Assembly (NCBI RefSeq): GCF_900091605.1
Contig: NZ_FMCQ01000006.1
Span: 109,940 to 173,939, forward strand
Length of the DNA: 64,000 bases
Direction: 5' to 3'
From: Micromonospora tulbaghiae
GTDB lineage: Bacteria; Actinomycetota; Actinomycetes; Mycobacteriales; Micromonosporaceae
The notes under the pieces were generated by a model that was given only the letters and a program-made list of their open reading frames with translations, did not search any database and was not told the origin of the DNA. Of this stretch, positions 16,467-28,747 are shown piece after piece (the stretch's first letter is position 1; the number at the start of each line of letters is the position of its first letter). Both the position numbers and the translations under genes were made by a program.

Positions 16467-18071
16467 TCAGCGCCACGGCCGGACGGCACGCTCGGGGTGG
16501 TACACGCGACTGCCGCCCACCTCGGCCACCACCGCCGCGTCGGCGCGGTCACCCAGCAGCCGCCGCAGCGTGCGCTCGGCCGGGGAGCCGGCCTCCACCA
16601 CGTATCCGGGCCGCGCAGCGCGCGCCACCCGCTGCCAGTACGCCGGGTAGCGGTTCTGCCCGGGCGTCAGCGCGCCGTCGAGCACACCGCAGGCGACCGT
16701 CTCGCCCGTGTTGAAGATCAGCCGGTTGCACGTCCAGTAGTCCCCGTACACCTCGTGCAGACCGGCGCCCCGCACCGCGTCCGCCAGCCGGCGGGCGGTT
16801 CGCTCCTCGTCCCGTACGCCCGGCACTCCGGCCAGGAACGCCACGGTGCCGGCCAGCGTGGCGGCGGTCAGCGCGGCCAGCACCACCGCCGCCGTGGCGC
16901 CGCCGAGCCGGGCCGCCCGGCCGGACGTGGCCCGCAGCGCATGCGCGGCGGCCAACCAGAGCGGCCACAGCACGGCCGGCAGCGAGATCTGCAGCACCGA
17001 CAGGTAGCGGGCGTTGCCGAGCGGGTCGGTCGCGGCGAGCGGGCTGCGCACGTACGCCAGAAGTGTCAACGCCGCGCCCGCGACGAGCGCGAGGATCGCC
17101 ACGGCCCGGACCCGCGCGGCGTGGTCGGCGGCCCGGCGGTACGCGAGCAGCCCGAGCCCGGCGGCGGCCACCAGCAGCACCGGATAGAGCACGCCGAACC
17201 ACTGCGCCCAGCGCGCGCAGCCGTCCATCGGGCACATGCCGGAGGCCAGCGGCACCCCCTCCAGCAGTCCGCCGCGCAGCCGTTCGGCGAGCGACGGCGC
17301 GACCCCCTCCTTGGTGCTGATCTCCCGGAACACCGACAGCGAGTCCTGCCCGGGCGGCGCGACGAGGTTGTCCTTGACCACCGGGGCGATCCCGGCCAGG
17401 AAGCCCACCACCAGCAGCACACCCGGCCAGCCGATCAGATCCCGGGGCACCGCCACCGCGAGCACCACGGCGGCCACCAGCAGGTACGGCGCGATCAGCC
17501 AGTCCGACCACAGCGACAGCCCGGCGAGCAGCCCGAACGCGCCCGTGGCCAGCCAGTGGTGCCGGACCCGCCGGTCGCCGAGGGCCATCGCGATCAGCAG
17601 CATCGCCAGCACCGCCGGCTTGACCTCCGGACGGCCGCCGACCACCGTGAGCTGGTCGCGGACCACCCGCTCCGAGCCGAGCGCCAGCAGGCCCACCACG
17701 ACCACTGCGAGCCAGGGGGAGAACAGGCGGCGGGTCAGCCGGTACGCCAGCCACAGGAAGGCCGCGAAGAGCGCGAGCAGCGGCAGCCGCAGCATCGGCC
17801 AGCTCGGCCCGGCCCAGCCGACCAGCGGCGCGGCCAGGTACGACTCCAGCACCCCCATGTAGCGCTGGCCGTACAGGAAGACCGGCCGTTCACCGCGCTC
17901 GGCGATGTGCAGCGCGACCAGGCCGAACGTGGCCTCGTCGCTGTTCGACGCGGGCACCGTGAGCAGCGTCAGCGCCAGCCGGTAGCCGACCCCCGCGACA
18001 CCGAGCAGCAGTGCCACCAGCGCCGGCGCGTCCGGACGCGGCCGTACCCGGTCCCGCTTCGTCGTCGACAC
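16467..18071 (-). CDS. Polytopic membrane protein, GT-C glycosyltransferase-like
   Basis: The product is 534 aa with about ten to twelve membrane helices, beginning ALVALLLGVAGVGYRLALTL. The first extracytoplasmic loop has PASNSDEATFGLVALHI, where the DE pair is the usual acidic motif of GT-C/GT39-like enzymes, followed by YGQRYMGVLESYLAAPL. The C-terminal ~110 residues are soluble and extracytoplasmic. It probably glycosylates a lipid, protein or polymer on the outer membrane face with a polyprenyl-phosphate sugar. Start is uncertain: GTG 18071 (MSTTKRDR) or TTG 18077; no good ribosome-binding site is present at either. It is divergent from the App1-like gene. Confidence 0.7.
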   Translation of the reverse strand: MSTTKRDRVRPRPDAPALVALLLGVAGVGYRLALTLLTVPASNSDEATFGLVALHIAERGERPVFLYGQRYMGVLESYLAAPLVGWAGPSWPMLRLPLLALFAAFLWLAYRLTRRLFSPWLAVVVVGLLALGSERVVRDQLTVVGGRPEVKPAVLAMLLIAMALGDRRVRHHWLATGAFGLLAGLSLWSDWLIAPYLLVAAVVLAVAVPRDLIGWPGVLLVVGFLAGIAPVVKDNLVAPPGQDSLSVFREISTKEGVAPSLAERLRGGLLEGVPLASGMCPMDGCARWAQWFGVLYPVLLVAAAGLGLLAYRRAADHAARVRAVAILALVAGAALTLLAYVRSPLAATDPLGNARYLSVLQISLPAVLWPLWLAAAHALRATSGRAARLGGATAAVVLAALTAATLAGTVAFLAGVPGVRDEERTARRLADAVRGAGLHEVYGDYWTCNRLIFNTGETVACGVLDGALTPGQNRYPAYWQRVARAARPGYVVEAGSPAERTLRRLLGDRADAAVVAEVGGSRVYHPERAVRPWR

Positions 18072-18189
18072 GACCAACGCCCCCGTCGTCGTCCCGACCG
18101 CAGTCTGTCACGGCGGCGTCCGGCGCCGGGGTGGATCGGCGTGGATCACTCGCGTGGCCCGGCCGCTCCGGTTGTGGCACTGTTGCCGT

Positions 18190-19230
18190 GTGCCGCCCAC
18201 ACCACCGGACCAGCTGGCCGTTCCGCAACTGCACCGCGCCGCGCGCTTCGAGGACGCCGTGCACGGCCTGGTGGAGCGCCGGTTGCGGCGCACCGGGTGG
18301 CAGCCCAACATCATCGCGTACGCGGGCTACGGCGCCCCGGGATGGGCGCGCGTGCTCTGCCGGGTGCTGCTGGGCCGCCCGGACACGCGGCGGCGGGGCC
18401 GGCTGGACAAGGTGCGCGGCTGGCGCAGCTTCGCCACGCTGCCCGCCAAGCACGTCAAGGTGACCATCGAGGTCGACGGCGTGCGCCAGGAGGTGACCGC
18501 CGACCGCAGCGGCTTCGTCGACACCGTGATCGAGGCCGACTTCACCCCGGGCTGGGGTTGCGTACGCCTCAGCGTCGCCGACGCCGAGCCGGTGGAGGCG
18601 CTGGTACGCGTCCTCGACCCGGCCGTCCGCTTCGGCATCCTCTCCGACATCGACGACACGGTCATGGTGACCGCGCTGCCCCGGCCGCTGCTCGCCGCGT
18701 GGAACACGTTCGTGCTGGACGAGCACGCCCGTACTGCCGTGCCGGGCATGGCGGTGCTCTACGAGCGGCTGGCCACCGCCCACCCGGGCGCGCCGGTCTT
18801 CTACCTGTCCACCGGCGCCTGGAACGTCGCGCCGACGCTCACCCGGTTCCTGTCCCGGCACCTCTACCCGGCGGGGCCACTGCTGCTCACCGACTGGGGG
18901 CCGACCGCCGACAGGTGGTTCCGCAGCGGCCGGGAACACAAGCGGGCCACGCTGGCCCGGCTGTCCCGGGAGTTCCCCGAGGTGCGGTGGCTGCTGATCG
19001 GCGACGACGGGCAGCACGACCCGGAGATCTACCGCGAGTTCGCCGCCGCGCACCCGGACCACGTCGCCGGGGTGGCGATCCGGCAGCTGTCGCCGACCCA
19101 GTCGGTGCTGGCAGGCAGCCTGCCGGCACCGGCGGGCCGTTCGTCATCGGGCCCGATAGGCCAGAAGTGGCTCAGCGCCCCCGACGGAGCCGGCCTCTGG
19201 AAGCTCCTCCGAGAAGCCGACCTGGTCTGA
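18190..19230 (+). CDS. App1-family phosphatase (DUF2183)
   Basis: The product is 346 aa. The catalytic domain occupies roughly the last two thirds, with the haloacid-dehalogenase-type motif I SDIDDTVMVTAL, motif II FYLSTGAWNVAP, LTDWGPT and motif IV WLLIGDDGQHDPEIY. The family is named for yeast App1, a Mg-dependent phosphatidate phosphatase; bacterial members are generally annotated as phosphatase-domain proteins. The N-terminal ~140 residues (IIAYAGYGAPGWARVLCRVL) form the associated domain of the bacterial proteins. GTG 18190 is chosen (VPPTPPDQLA) since the frame upstream is not family-like. No Shine-Dalgarno sequence is visible. The palindromic repeat at 19249 follows. Confidence 0.85.
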   Translation: MPPTPPDQLAVPQLHRAARFEDAVHGLVERRLRRTGWQPNIIAYAGYGAPGWARVLCRVLLGRPDTRRRGRLDKVRGWRSFATLPAKHVKVTIEVDGVRQEVTADRSGFVDTVIEADFTPGWGCVRLSVADAEPVEALVRVLDPAVRFGILSDIDDTVMVTALPRPLLAAWNTFVLDEHARTAVPGMAVLYERLATAHPGAPVFYLSTGAWNVAPTLTRFLSRHLYPAGPLLLTDWGPTADRWFRSGREHKRATLARLSREFPEVRWLLIGDDGQHDPEIYREFAAAHPDHVAGVAIRQLSPTQSVLAGSLPAPAGRSSSGPIGQKWLSAPDGAGLWKLLREADLV

Positions 19231-19248
19231 TCGTCCCCCTCTTTCTCT

Positions 19249-19317
19249 CCCCGTCGATCATGAAGTTGACGGCCTTGTGGATCTCCAGAAGTGCCGCCAA
19301 CCTCATGATCAACGGGG
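19249..19317. repeat. 69-bp imperfect palindrome, intergenic repeat type
   Basis: The left arm (19249-19268, CCCCGTCGATCATGAAGTTG) and right arm (19298-19317) are inverted copies with two mismatches, and the interior is also partly self-complementary (TGGATCTCCA near its centre). The element contains the last bases and stop codon of glgB (19309-19311) and lies between convergent genes, so it can act as a bidirectional terminator. I recall similar GATCATGA-containing palindromes in Micromonospora intergenic regions. Confidence 0.8.
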
Positions 19318-21398
19318 TGAGAGCCAGAGGACGCCCAGCGGGGGGATGCGCAGGGACACCGACGCCGGCAGGCCGTGCCACGGCACGTTCTCCGCGTGCA
19401 CCTCGCCCAGGTTGCCCACGCCGGAACCGCCGTAGTGGTGGGCGTCGGTGTTCAGCGCCTCGGCCCACGTACCGGCCGCCGGCAGGCCGATCCGGTAGTC
19501 CTCCAGCGGGGCCGCGGAGAAGTTCGCCACGCACACCAGCGTCTGCCCGTCCGGGGCGATCCGGATGAACGACACCGTGTTGTTGGCGACGTCGTCCCCG
19601 GCGATCCAGCGGAAGCCGGCCGGGTCGGTGTCCTGCGCCCAGAGCGCCGGGGTCTCCCGGTAGACCCGGTTCAGGTCCGCGACCATCCGTTGCACACCGG
19701 CGCGGGCCGGATCGTGGGTGAGGTACCAGTCGAGGCCGCGCTCCTCGCTCCACTCCCGGTCGTCGGCCAGCTCGCAGCCCATGAAGAGCAGCTGCTTGCC
19801 CGGGTGCGCCCACATGTACGCCAGCAGCGCCCGTGTGGTGGCCAGCCGCTGCCAGGTGTCGCCGGGCATCTTGCCCGCGAGCGAGCCCTTGCCGTGCACC
19901 ACCTCGTCGTGGCTGATCGGCAGCACGTAGTTCTCGCTCCACGCGTACGCCAGGGAGAACGTGAGCTGATGGTGGTGGTGCTGCCGGTAGATCGGGTCCT
20001 TCGAGGTGTAGAGCAGGGTGTCGTGCATCCAGCCCATGTTCCACTTGAACCCGAACCCGAGCCCGCCGTCGGAGGTCGGCTTGGTGACGCCGGGCCAGGC
20101 GGTGGACTCCTCGGCGATCATCAGCACGCCGGGGTGGTGCCGGTAGACGGTGGCGTTGACCTCCTGGAGGAACGCGATCGCCTCCAGGTTCTCCCGGCCG
20201 CCGTGCACGTTCGGCGCCCACTGCCCGTCGGACCGGGAGTAGTCCAGGTAGAGCATCGAGGCGACCGCGTCCACGCGCAGCCCGTCGATGTGGAACTCGT
20301 CCAGCCAGTACAGCGCGTTGGCGACCAGGAAGTTGCGCACCTCGTTGCGGCCGAAGTCGAAGACGTACGTGCCCCAGTCGGGGTGCTCGCCGCGACGCGG
20401 ATCGGGGTGCTCGTACAGCGGGGTGCCGTCGAAACGCGCAAGCGCCCACTCGTCCTTGGGGAAGTGCGCCGGCACCCAGTCCAGGAGCACGCCGATGCCC
20501 GCCGCGTGCAGCCGGTCCACCAGGTGGCGGAAGTCGTCCGGGTCGCCGAACCGGGCGGTGGGCGCGTAGTAGCCGGTGACCTGGTAGCCCCACGAGCCGC
20601 CGAACGGGTGCTCCATCACCGGCAGGAACTCCACGTGGGTGAAGCCCATCTCGACCACGTACGCGGTGAGCTGCTCGGCCAGCTCCCGATAGCCGAGGCC
20701 GGGCCGCCAGGAGCCCAGGTGCACCTCGTACACGCTCATCGGCTCCTGGTGCGGCGCCTGCCGGGACCGGCGTGCGAGCCAGTCCGCGTCGCCCCACTCG
20801 TACCGTGACTCGTGCACCACCGACGCGGTGGCCGGCGGCACCTCGGTGCGCGCGGCCATCGGGTCGGCCTTGTCCCGCCACCGGCCGTCCGCGCCCAGGA
20901 CGCGGTACTTGTAGCGGCTGCCCACCGGCAGTCCCGGCACGAAGATCTCCCACACGCCGCTGGACCCGAGCGACCGCATCGGCCACCCGTCGTCCGGCGC
21001 CCAGCCGGTCACGTCGCCGACCAGCCGCACGGCACGGGCGTTCGGCGCCCAGACGGTGAACGCGACGCCCTCGTCGAAGACCCGCGCGCCGAGCGCCGCC
21101 CAGAGCCGCTCGTGCCGGCCCTCGCCGATCAGGTGCAGGTCCAGGTCGCCGAGCGTGGGCGGATAACGGTACGGGTCGTCGAGCGTCGTGCCGTCCACCT
21201 CGACCCGGTAGTCGAGCACCTCCCCGGGGAGCACCGCCTCGAAGACACCGGCGTCGTGCACCCGCTTCATCGGGTGCCGTTCGCCGTCGGCGAGCACCGT
21301 CACCTCGCCCGCACCCCGGCGCAGCGTCCGGATCGTGGTGCTCCCGTCGGCCGGATGTGCGCCGAGCACGGCGTGCGGATCGTGTACCTCGCCGGTGA

Positions 21399-21411
<13 letters not shown>
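19309..21411 (-). CDS. glgB: 1,4-alpha-glucan branching enzyme GlgB
   Basis: The product is 700 aa, the normal GlgB length. It has an N-terminal carbohydrate-binding region (HDPHAVLGAHPADG), a CBM48 domain (FTVWAPNARAVRLVGD) and a GH13 catalytic barrel with WVPAHFPKDEWALARFDGT, HIDGLRVDAVASML (nucleophile Asp), VLMIAEEST (acid/base Glu) and PISHDEVVHGKGSL (third acidic residue). It introduces alpha-1,6 branches into glucan. ATG 21411 lies inside the 3' end of glgE (13-nt overlap), so the two are co-translated. In the GlgE pathway, GlgE extends chains and GlgB branches them. The stop codon is embedded in the palindrome at 19249-19317. Confidence 0.96.
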
Positions 21412-23498
<2,087 letters not shown>

Positions 23499-23504
23499 CC
23501 GCTC

Positions 23505-23510
23505 AACCTA
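23505..23510 (-). promoter_or_regulatory. -10 hexamer TAGGTT (leaderless glgE-glgB)
   Basis: TAGGTT on the minus strand is 6 nt before the glgE GTG. The same hexamer with the same spacing precedes the methyltransferase gene at 24458. Confidence 0.5.
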
Positions 23511-23589
23511 CTGCGCGAGATCCTTTCGCGCTCGGCGACTCCGCGTCAGCCCTCAACCCGCTCACGAGGGCGTCGAGGCCCGTGCCGGT

Positions 23590-23686
23590 GAGGCACCCGT
23601 GCCGTTCCACCGACGAGCGTGGGCTGCGGTGAGTGGAACGCTATGGGTGTCAAAAGGGCGCTGAGGCACCCATAGCGTTCCACCGA
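23590..23686. repeat. Repeat cluster with perfect 17-bp inverted repeat
   Basis: GTGGAACGCTATGGGTG (23633-23649) and its perfect inverse CACCCATAGCGTTCCAC (23667-23683) are separated by 17 nt. A third, degenerate copy in the same orientation as the right arm (TGAGGCACCCGTGCCGTTCCACCGA pattern, 23589-23613) lies upstream. This fills most of the 234-nt gap between glgE and the methyltransferase gene. It may act as a terminator for the methyltransferase transcript or be a dispersed repeat. Confidence 0.75.
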
Positions 23687-23732
23687 ACGGGTGGCGGACT
23701 TCCGGGCGCTCTGGCCCGTCCGACGGCGACGT

Positions 23733-24458
23733 TCAGGTCGACCGCTGGGCGACGAAGATGAACTCCCGGCCGGGGCGGTCGGGCGCCTCCCGCACGTCGT
23801 CCACCCGGTAACCGGCGGCGGCCAGGCTCGACTCGACCTCGTCCCGGTCGCGGAACCGCAGCGTGGAGTCCGAGGTGAGGACCGTGCCGTCGCGCCGGAA
23901 CCGGTACGTGTACCGGAAGGACACGAGCGGCAGATCGACCGCGGTGACCTCGAGGCGCCGTTCCACCCGTCCGACGCCCGGCACGTCGCGGGTGACCGGC
24001 GCGGTGTCCGCCCACTCCTCCCACGCGCGGCGCTCCGGGCGGCGGGTCTCGAACACGAGGTGGCCCCCGGGGCGCTGCGCGGCGTGCACGCCCCGCAGCG
24101 CCCGGGTCCAGTCGTCGTCGGTGCGGAAGACCTGCGCCACGTTCGCGGTCATCGTGGCCAGGTCGGCGCGCAGCGGCGGCAGCGTCGTGGCGTCGCCGTG
24201 GATCCAGCGGATGCGGCCTTCCGGATCCTTCGACCGGGCGACGGCGAGGGACGACCCGGCCGGGTCGACGCCCACGACGGTACGGCCGTGCCGGGCGAGC
24301 AGCAGGGCCAGGTTCCCGGTGCCGCACCCGAGGTCGAGCACCACACGCGCGTCCAGCTCGTCGGCGATCGCGAGGTACGCGTCCAGGTCGTCCCGGTCGC
24401 CGTCGAACGCGTCGTAGAGGGGAGCGAGGCGAGGGTGGGCGAATATCGCATCGGGCAC
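23733..24458 (-). CDS. Class I SAM-dependent methyltransferase
   Basis: The product is 241 aa. Motif I is VVLDLGCGTGNLALLLARHG (about residues 39-58), the acidic end of strand 2 is in VVGVDPAGSS, and GDATTLPP and VFRTDDDWTRAL follow. Strands near the C-terminus include FRYTYRFRRDGTVL and LRFRDRDEVESSLAAAGY, as in small-molecule methyltransferases of the UbiE/Methyltransf_25 type. The substrate is unknown. It sits inside the glycogen block but is flanked by its own promoter and the repeat, so a role in glucan metabolism (for example methylated glucans) is only a possibility. GTG 24458 is leaderless, TAGGTT lying 6 nt upstream. Confidence 0.88.
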   Translation of the reverse strand: MPDAIFAHPRLAPLYDAFDGDRDDLDAYLAIADELDARVVLDLGCGTGNLALLLARHGRTVVGVDPAGSSLAVARSKDPEGRIRWIHGDATTLPPLRADLATMTANVAQVFRTDDDWTRALRGVHAAQRPGGHLVFETRRPERRAWEEWADTAPVTRDVPGVGRVERRLEVTAVDLPLVSFRYTYRFRRDGTVLTSDSTLRFRDRDEVESSLAAAGYRVDDVREAPDRPGREFIFVAQRST

Positions 24459-24464
24459 CTCGCG

Positions 24465-24470
24465 AACCTA
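24465..24470 (-). promoter_or_regulatory. -10 hexamer TAGGTT (leaderless methyltransferase)
   Basis: TAGGTT on the minus strand is 6 nt before the GTG at 24458, identical in sequence and spacing to the glgE promoter element. Confidence 0.5.
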
Positions 24471-24524
24471 CCCACCGTGCACCGCGCCGGGCGGACGCTG
24501 TGCGGCGCCCCGTGACCGGGCTGT

Positions 24525-24544
24525 TAAGAAGGGGCCCCTCCTTA
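24525..24544. repeat. 20-bp palindrome TAAGAAGGGGCCCCTCCTTA
   Basis: The element is palindromic apart from one mismatched pair. Its right end (24542-24544) is the TAA stop codon of the glycogen synthase gene on the minus strand. I recall near-identical TAAGAAGGGGCCCC palindromes at many intergenic sites in Micromonospora genomes; a terminator function is plausible but the stem lacks a loop unless the centre opens. Confidence 0.7.
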
Positions 24545-25735
24545 CACGCCCACCGAGCGGTACACCTCGATCGTCTGGCGGGCGATCGCGTCCCAGGAGA
24601 AGTGCTCCACCGCGCGCCGCCGCCCCGCCGCGCCGAACGCCGCGATCCGGTCCGGGTCGGCCAGCAGCTCGTTGATCCGCGCGGCCAGGTCGGCCACGAA
24701 ACGCTCCGGGTCCAGCGGCGTGCCGGAGCCGTCGCCGGCCTGCTCGATCGGCACCAGCAGCCCGGTCTCGCCGTCGGCGACGACCTCCGGGATGCCGCCG
24801 GTGGCGGTGGCCACCACGGCGGTCTCGCAGGCCATCGCCTCCAGGTTGACGATGCCCATCGGCTCGTAGACGGACGGGCAGGCGAAGACCGTGGCGTGGG
24901 TGAGCACCTGGATCACCTCGTGCTTGGGCAGCATCGCCGCCACCCAGACGACCCCCGACCGGGTGGCCCGCAGTTCGGCGGCCAGTTCCTCGACCTCGGC
25001 GGCGATCTCCGGGGTGTCGGGCGCGCCGGCCAGCAGCACCAGCTGGGTGTCGGCGGGGAGTTCCCGGGCCGCGCGCAGCAGGTACGGCAGGCCCTTCTGC
25101 CGGGTGATCCGCCCGACGTAGACCACGCTGGGCCGGGTCGGGTCGATGCCGAGCCGGTCGAGCACGTCGGTGCCCGGGTCCGGGGCGTACTGCGCGGTGT
25201 CGATGCCGTTGTAGACCACGCGTACCCGGTCGGGGTTCACCGCCGGGTACGCGGTGAGCACGTCGCGGCGCATGCCCGCGCTCACCGCGATGATCGCGTC
25301 GGCCGACTCGAACGCGGTCCGCTCGCACCAGGAGGAGAGCGCGTACCCGCCGCCGAGCTGCTCGGCCTTCCACGGGCGCAGCGGCTCCAGGCTGTGCGCC
25401 GTCACCACGTGCGGCACCCCGTGCAGCAGCTTCGCGGTGTGCCCGGCCAGGTTGGCGTACCAGGTGTGGCTGTGCACCACGTCGGTGCCGGCGGTCCCGG
25501 CGGCCATCTCCAGGTCGACGCCCATGACCCGCAGCGCGGCGTTCGCGCCGGCGAGCGGGGCCGGCTCGGCGTACGCGGTGACGCCCTTCTCGTCGCGGGG
25601 CGCGCCGAAGCAGTGCACCCGCACGTCGGCGAGCCGGCGCAGCTCGCGGGCGAGGTATTCCACGTGCACTCCGGCGCCGCCGTACACCTCCGGCGGGTAC
25701 TCGCGGGTGAGCAGGTCGACGCGCATCGGTGCCAT
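24542..25735 (-). CDS. glgM: Actinobacterial glycogen synthase / alpha-maltose-1-phosphate synthase
   Basis: The product is 397 aa, a GT4-type GT-B enzyme. It begins RVDLLTREYPPEVYGGAGVH, has HSHTWYANLAG and VVTAHSLEPLRPWK in the acceptor domain, YVGRITRQKG in the donor domain and CPSVYEPMGIVNLEAMAC with the E-x7-E pair. This is the mycobacterial Rv1212c-type protein formerly called GlgA, which uses ADP-glucose and glucose-1-phosphate to make maltose-1-phosphate, the substrate of GlgE. The divergent glgC supplies ADP-glucose. ATG 25735 has TAGGGT 6 nt upstream, so it is leaderless; ATG 25726 is the alternative start. Confidence 0.93.
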   Translation of the reverse strand: MAPMRVDLLTREYPPEVYGGAGVHVEYLARELRRLADVRVHCFGAPRDEKGVTAYAEPAPLAGANAALRVMGVDLEMAAGTAGTDVVHSHTWYANLAGHTAKLLHGVPHVVTAHSLEPLRPWKAEQLGGGYALSSWCERTAFESADAIIAVSAGMRRDVLTAYPAVNPDRVRVVYNGIDTAQYAPDPGTDVLDRLGIDPTRPSVVYVGRITRQKGLPYLLRAARELPADTQLVLLAGAPDTPEIAAEVEELAAELRATRSGVVWVAAMLPKHEVIQVLTHATVFACPSVYEPMGIVNLEAMACETAVVATATGGIPEVVADGETGLLVPIEQAGDGSGTPLDPERFVADLAARINELLADPDRIAAFGAAGRRRAVEHFSWDAIARQTIEVYRSVGV

Positions 25736-25741
25736 GCCCGC

Positions 25742-25747
25742 ACCCTA
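25742..25747 (-). promoter_or_regulatory. -10 hexamer TAGGGT (leaderless glgM)
   Basis: TAGGGT on the minus strand is 6 nt from the ATG at 25735 with no Shine-Dalgarno sequence. The 94-nt gap with the divergent glgC therefore carries two back-to-back leaderless promoters. Confidence 0.5.
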
Positions 25748-25817
25748 GTGCAGAGCGCCACGTCGCACCGGGTGCGCAAGTGTGGGCGTCCGAGTGGTGA
25801 AGTCGGTTCGGGGTGGT

Positions 25818-25823
25818 TAGCGT
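25818..25823 (+). promoter_or_regulatory. -10 hexamer TAGCGT (leaderless glgC)
   Basis: TAGCGT lies 6 nt before the glgC ATG at 25830, with no Shine-Dalgarno sequence. The same hexamer precedes the dGTPase gene. Confidence 0.5.
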
Positions 25824-25829
25824 CTGAGC

Positions 25830-27062
25830 ATGGCTGCCAAGGTGCTCGCGATCGTCCTGGCCGGCGGGGAGGGCAAGCGCCTGATGCCCCTGACCACCGA
25901 CCGGGCGAAGCCCGCCGTCCCCTTCGGCGGGATGTACCGCATGGTCGACTTCGTCCTGTCCAACCTGGCGAACGCCGGCTTCCTCAAGATCGTCGTGCTG
26001 ACCCAGTACAAGTCCCACTCGCTGGACCGCCACATCACCAAGACCTGGCGGATGTCGACGCTGCTGGGCAACTACGTCACGCCGGTGCCCGCGCAGCAGC
26101 GCCGCGGCCCGTGGTGGTTCGCCGGCTCGGCCGACGCGATCTACCAGAGCTTCAACCTGATCAACGACGAGCAGCCCGACTACGTGATCGTCTTCGGCGC
26201 CGACCACATCTACCGGATGGACCCCCGGCAGATGGTCGAGGACCACATCGCCTCCGGTGCCGGGGTCACGGTGGCCGGCATCCGGCAGCCGCTCGCGACG
26301 GCCGACCAGTTCGGCGTGATCGAGGTCGGCGAGGACGGCAAGCGCATCCGCGCGTTCCGGGAGAAGCCCACCGACGCGGTCGGGCTGCCCGACGCGCCGG
26401 ACGAGATCTACGCCTCGATGGGCAACTACGTGTTCACCACCCGGGCGCTGTGCGAGGCGGTCGAGCGCGACGCGGCGGACAAGACGAGCAAGCACGACAT
26501 GGGCGGCAGCATCATCCCGATGCTCGTCGAGCGCGGCGAGGCGAACGTCTACGACTTCAAGGACAACGAGGTGCCCGGCAGCACCGACCGCGACCGCGGC
26601 TACTGGCGGGACGTGGGAACGCTCGACTCGTTCTACGACGCGCACATGGACCTGATCAACGTGCACCCGGTGTTCAACCTCTACAACTTCGAGTGGCCCA
26701 TCTACACCGAGCAGCCGCCGTACCCGCCGGCCAAGTTCGTGCACGCCTGGGGCGAGCGGGTGGGCCGCGCGGTCAGCTCGATGGTCTCGCCCGGCTCGGT
26801 GATCTCCGGCTCGCTGGTGGAGAACTCGATCGTGGCGCCGAAGGTGAAGGTGCACTCGTGGGCGCACGTCGACGGCGCCGTGCTGATGGAGGGTGTCCAG
26901 ATCGGCCGCCACGCGGTCGTCCGGCGCGCGATCCTGGACAAGAACGTCCACGTCCCGGAGGGCGCCGAGATCGGCGTCGACCTGGAGAAGGACCGCCAGC
27001 GCTACACCGTGTCCGACAACGGCATCGTCGTCATCGGCAAGGGCCAGCGCGTCGAGCCCTGA
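25830..27062 (+). CDS. glgC: Glucose-1-phosphate adenylyltransferase GlgC
   Basis: The product is 410 aa, standard for bacterial ADP-glucose pyrophosphorylase. It has the nucleotide-binding motif LAGGEGKRLMPLT followed by RAKPAVPFGGMYRMVDF, the catalytic Asp in FGADHIYRMD, the glucose-1-phosphate site FREKPTDAV and a C-terminal left-handed helix (GSVISGSLVENSIV, VLMEGVQIGRHAVVRRAIL). It makes ADP-glucose from ATP and glucose-1-phosphate. Together with the divergent glgM it commits glucose to the maltose-1-phosphate/GlgE route. The pgm gene follows after 35 nt on the same strand. Confidence 0.97.
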   Translation: MAAKVLAIVLAGGEGKRLMPLTTDRAKPAVPFGGMYRMVDFVLSNLANAGFLKIVVLTQYKSHSLDRHITKTWRMSTLLGNYVTPVPAQQRRGPWWFAGSADAIYQSFNLINDEQPDYVIVFGADHIYRMDPRQMVEDHIASGAGVTVAGIRQPLATADQFGVIEVGEDGKRIRAFREKPTDAVGLPDAPDEIYASMGNYVFTTRALCEAVERDAADKTSKHDMGGSIIPMLVERGEANVYDFKDNEVPGSTDRDRGYWRDVGTLDSFYDAHMDLINVHPVFNLYNFEWPIYTEQPPYPPAKFVHAWGERVGRAVSSMVSPGSVISGSLVENSIVAPKVKVHSWAHVDGAVLMEGVQIGRHAVVRRAILDKNVHVPEGAEIGVDLEKDRQRYTVSDNGIVVIGKGQRVEP

Positions 27063-27097
27063 GCAGTCCCCACCGCATCACCGAGGAGGATCCCGCA

Positions 27098-28741
<1,644 letters not shown>

Positions 28742-28747
28742 CCCGGC

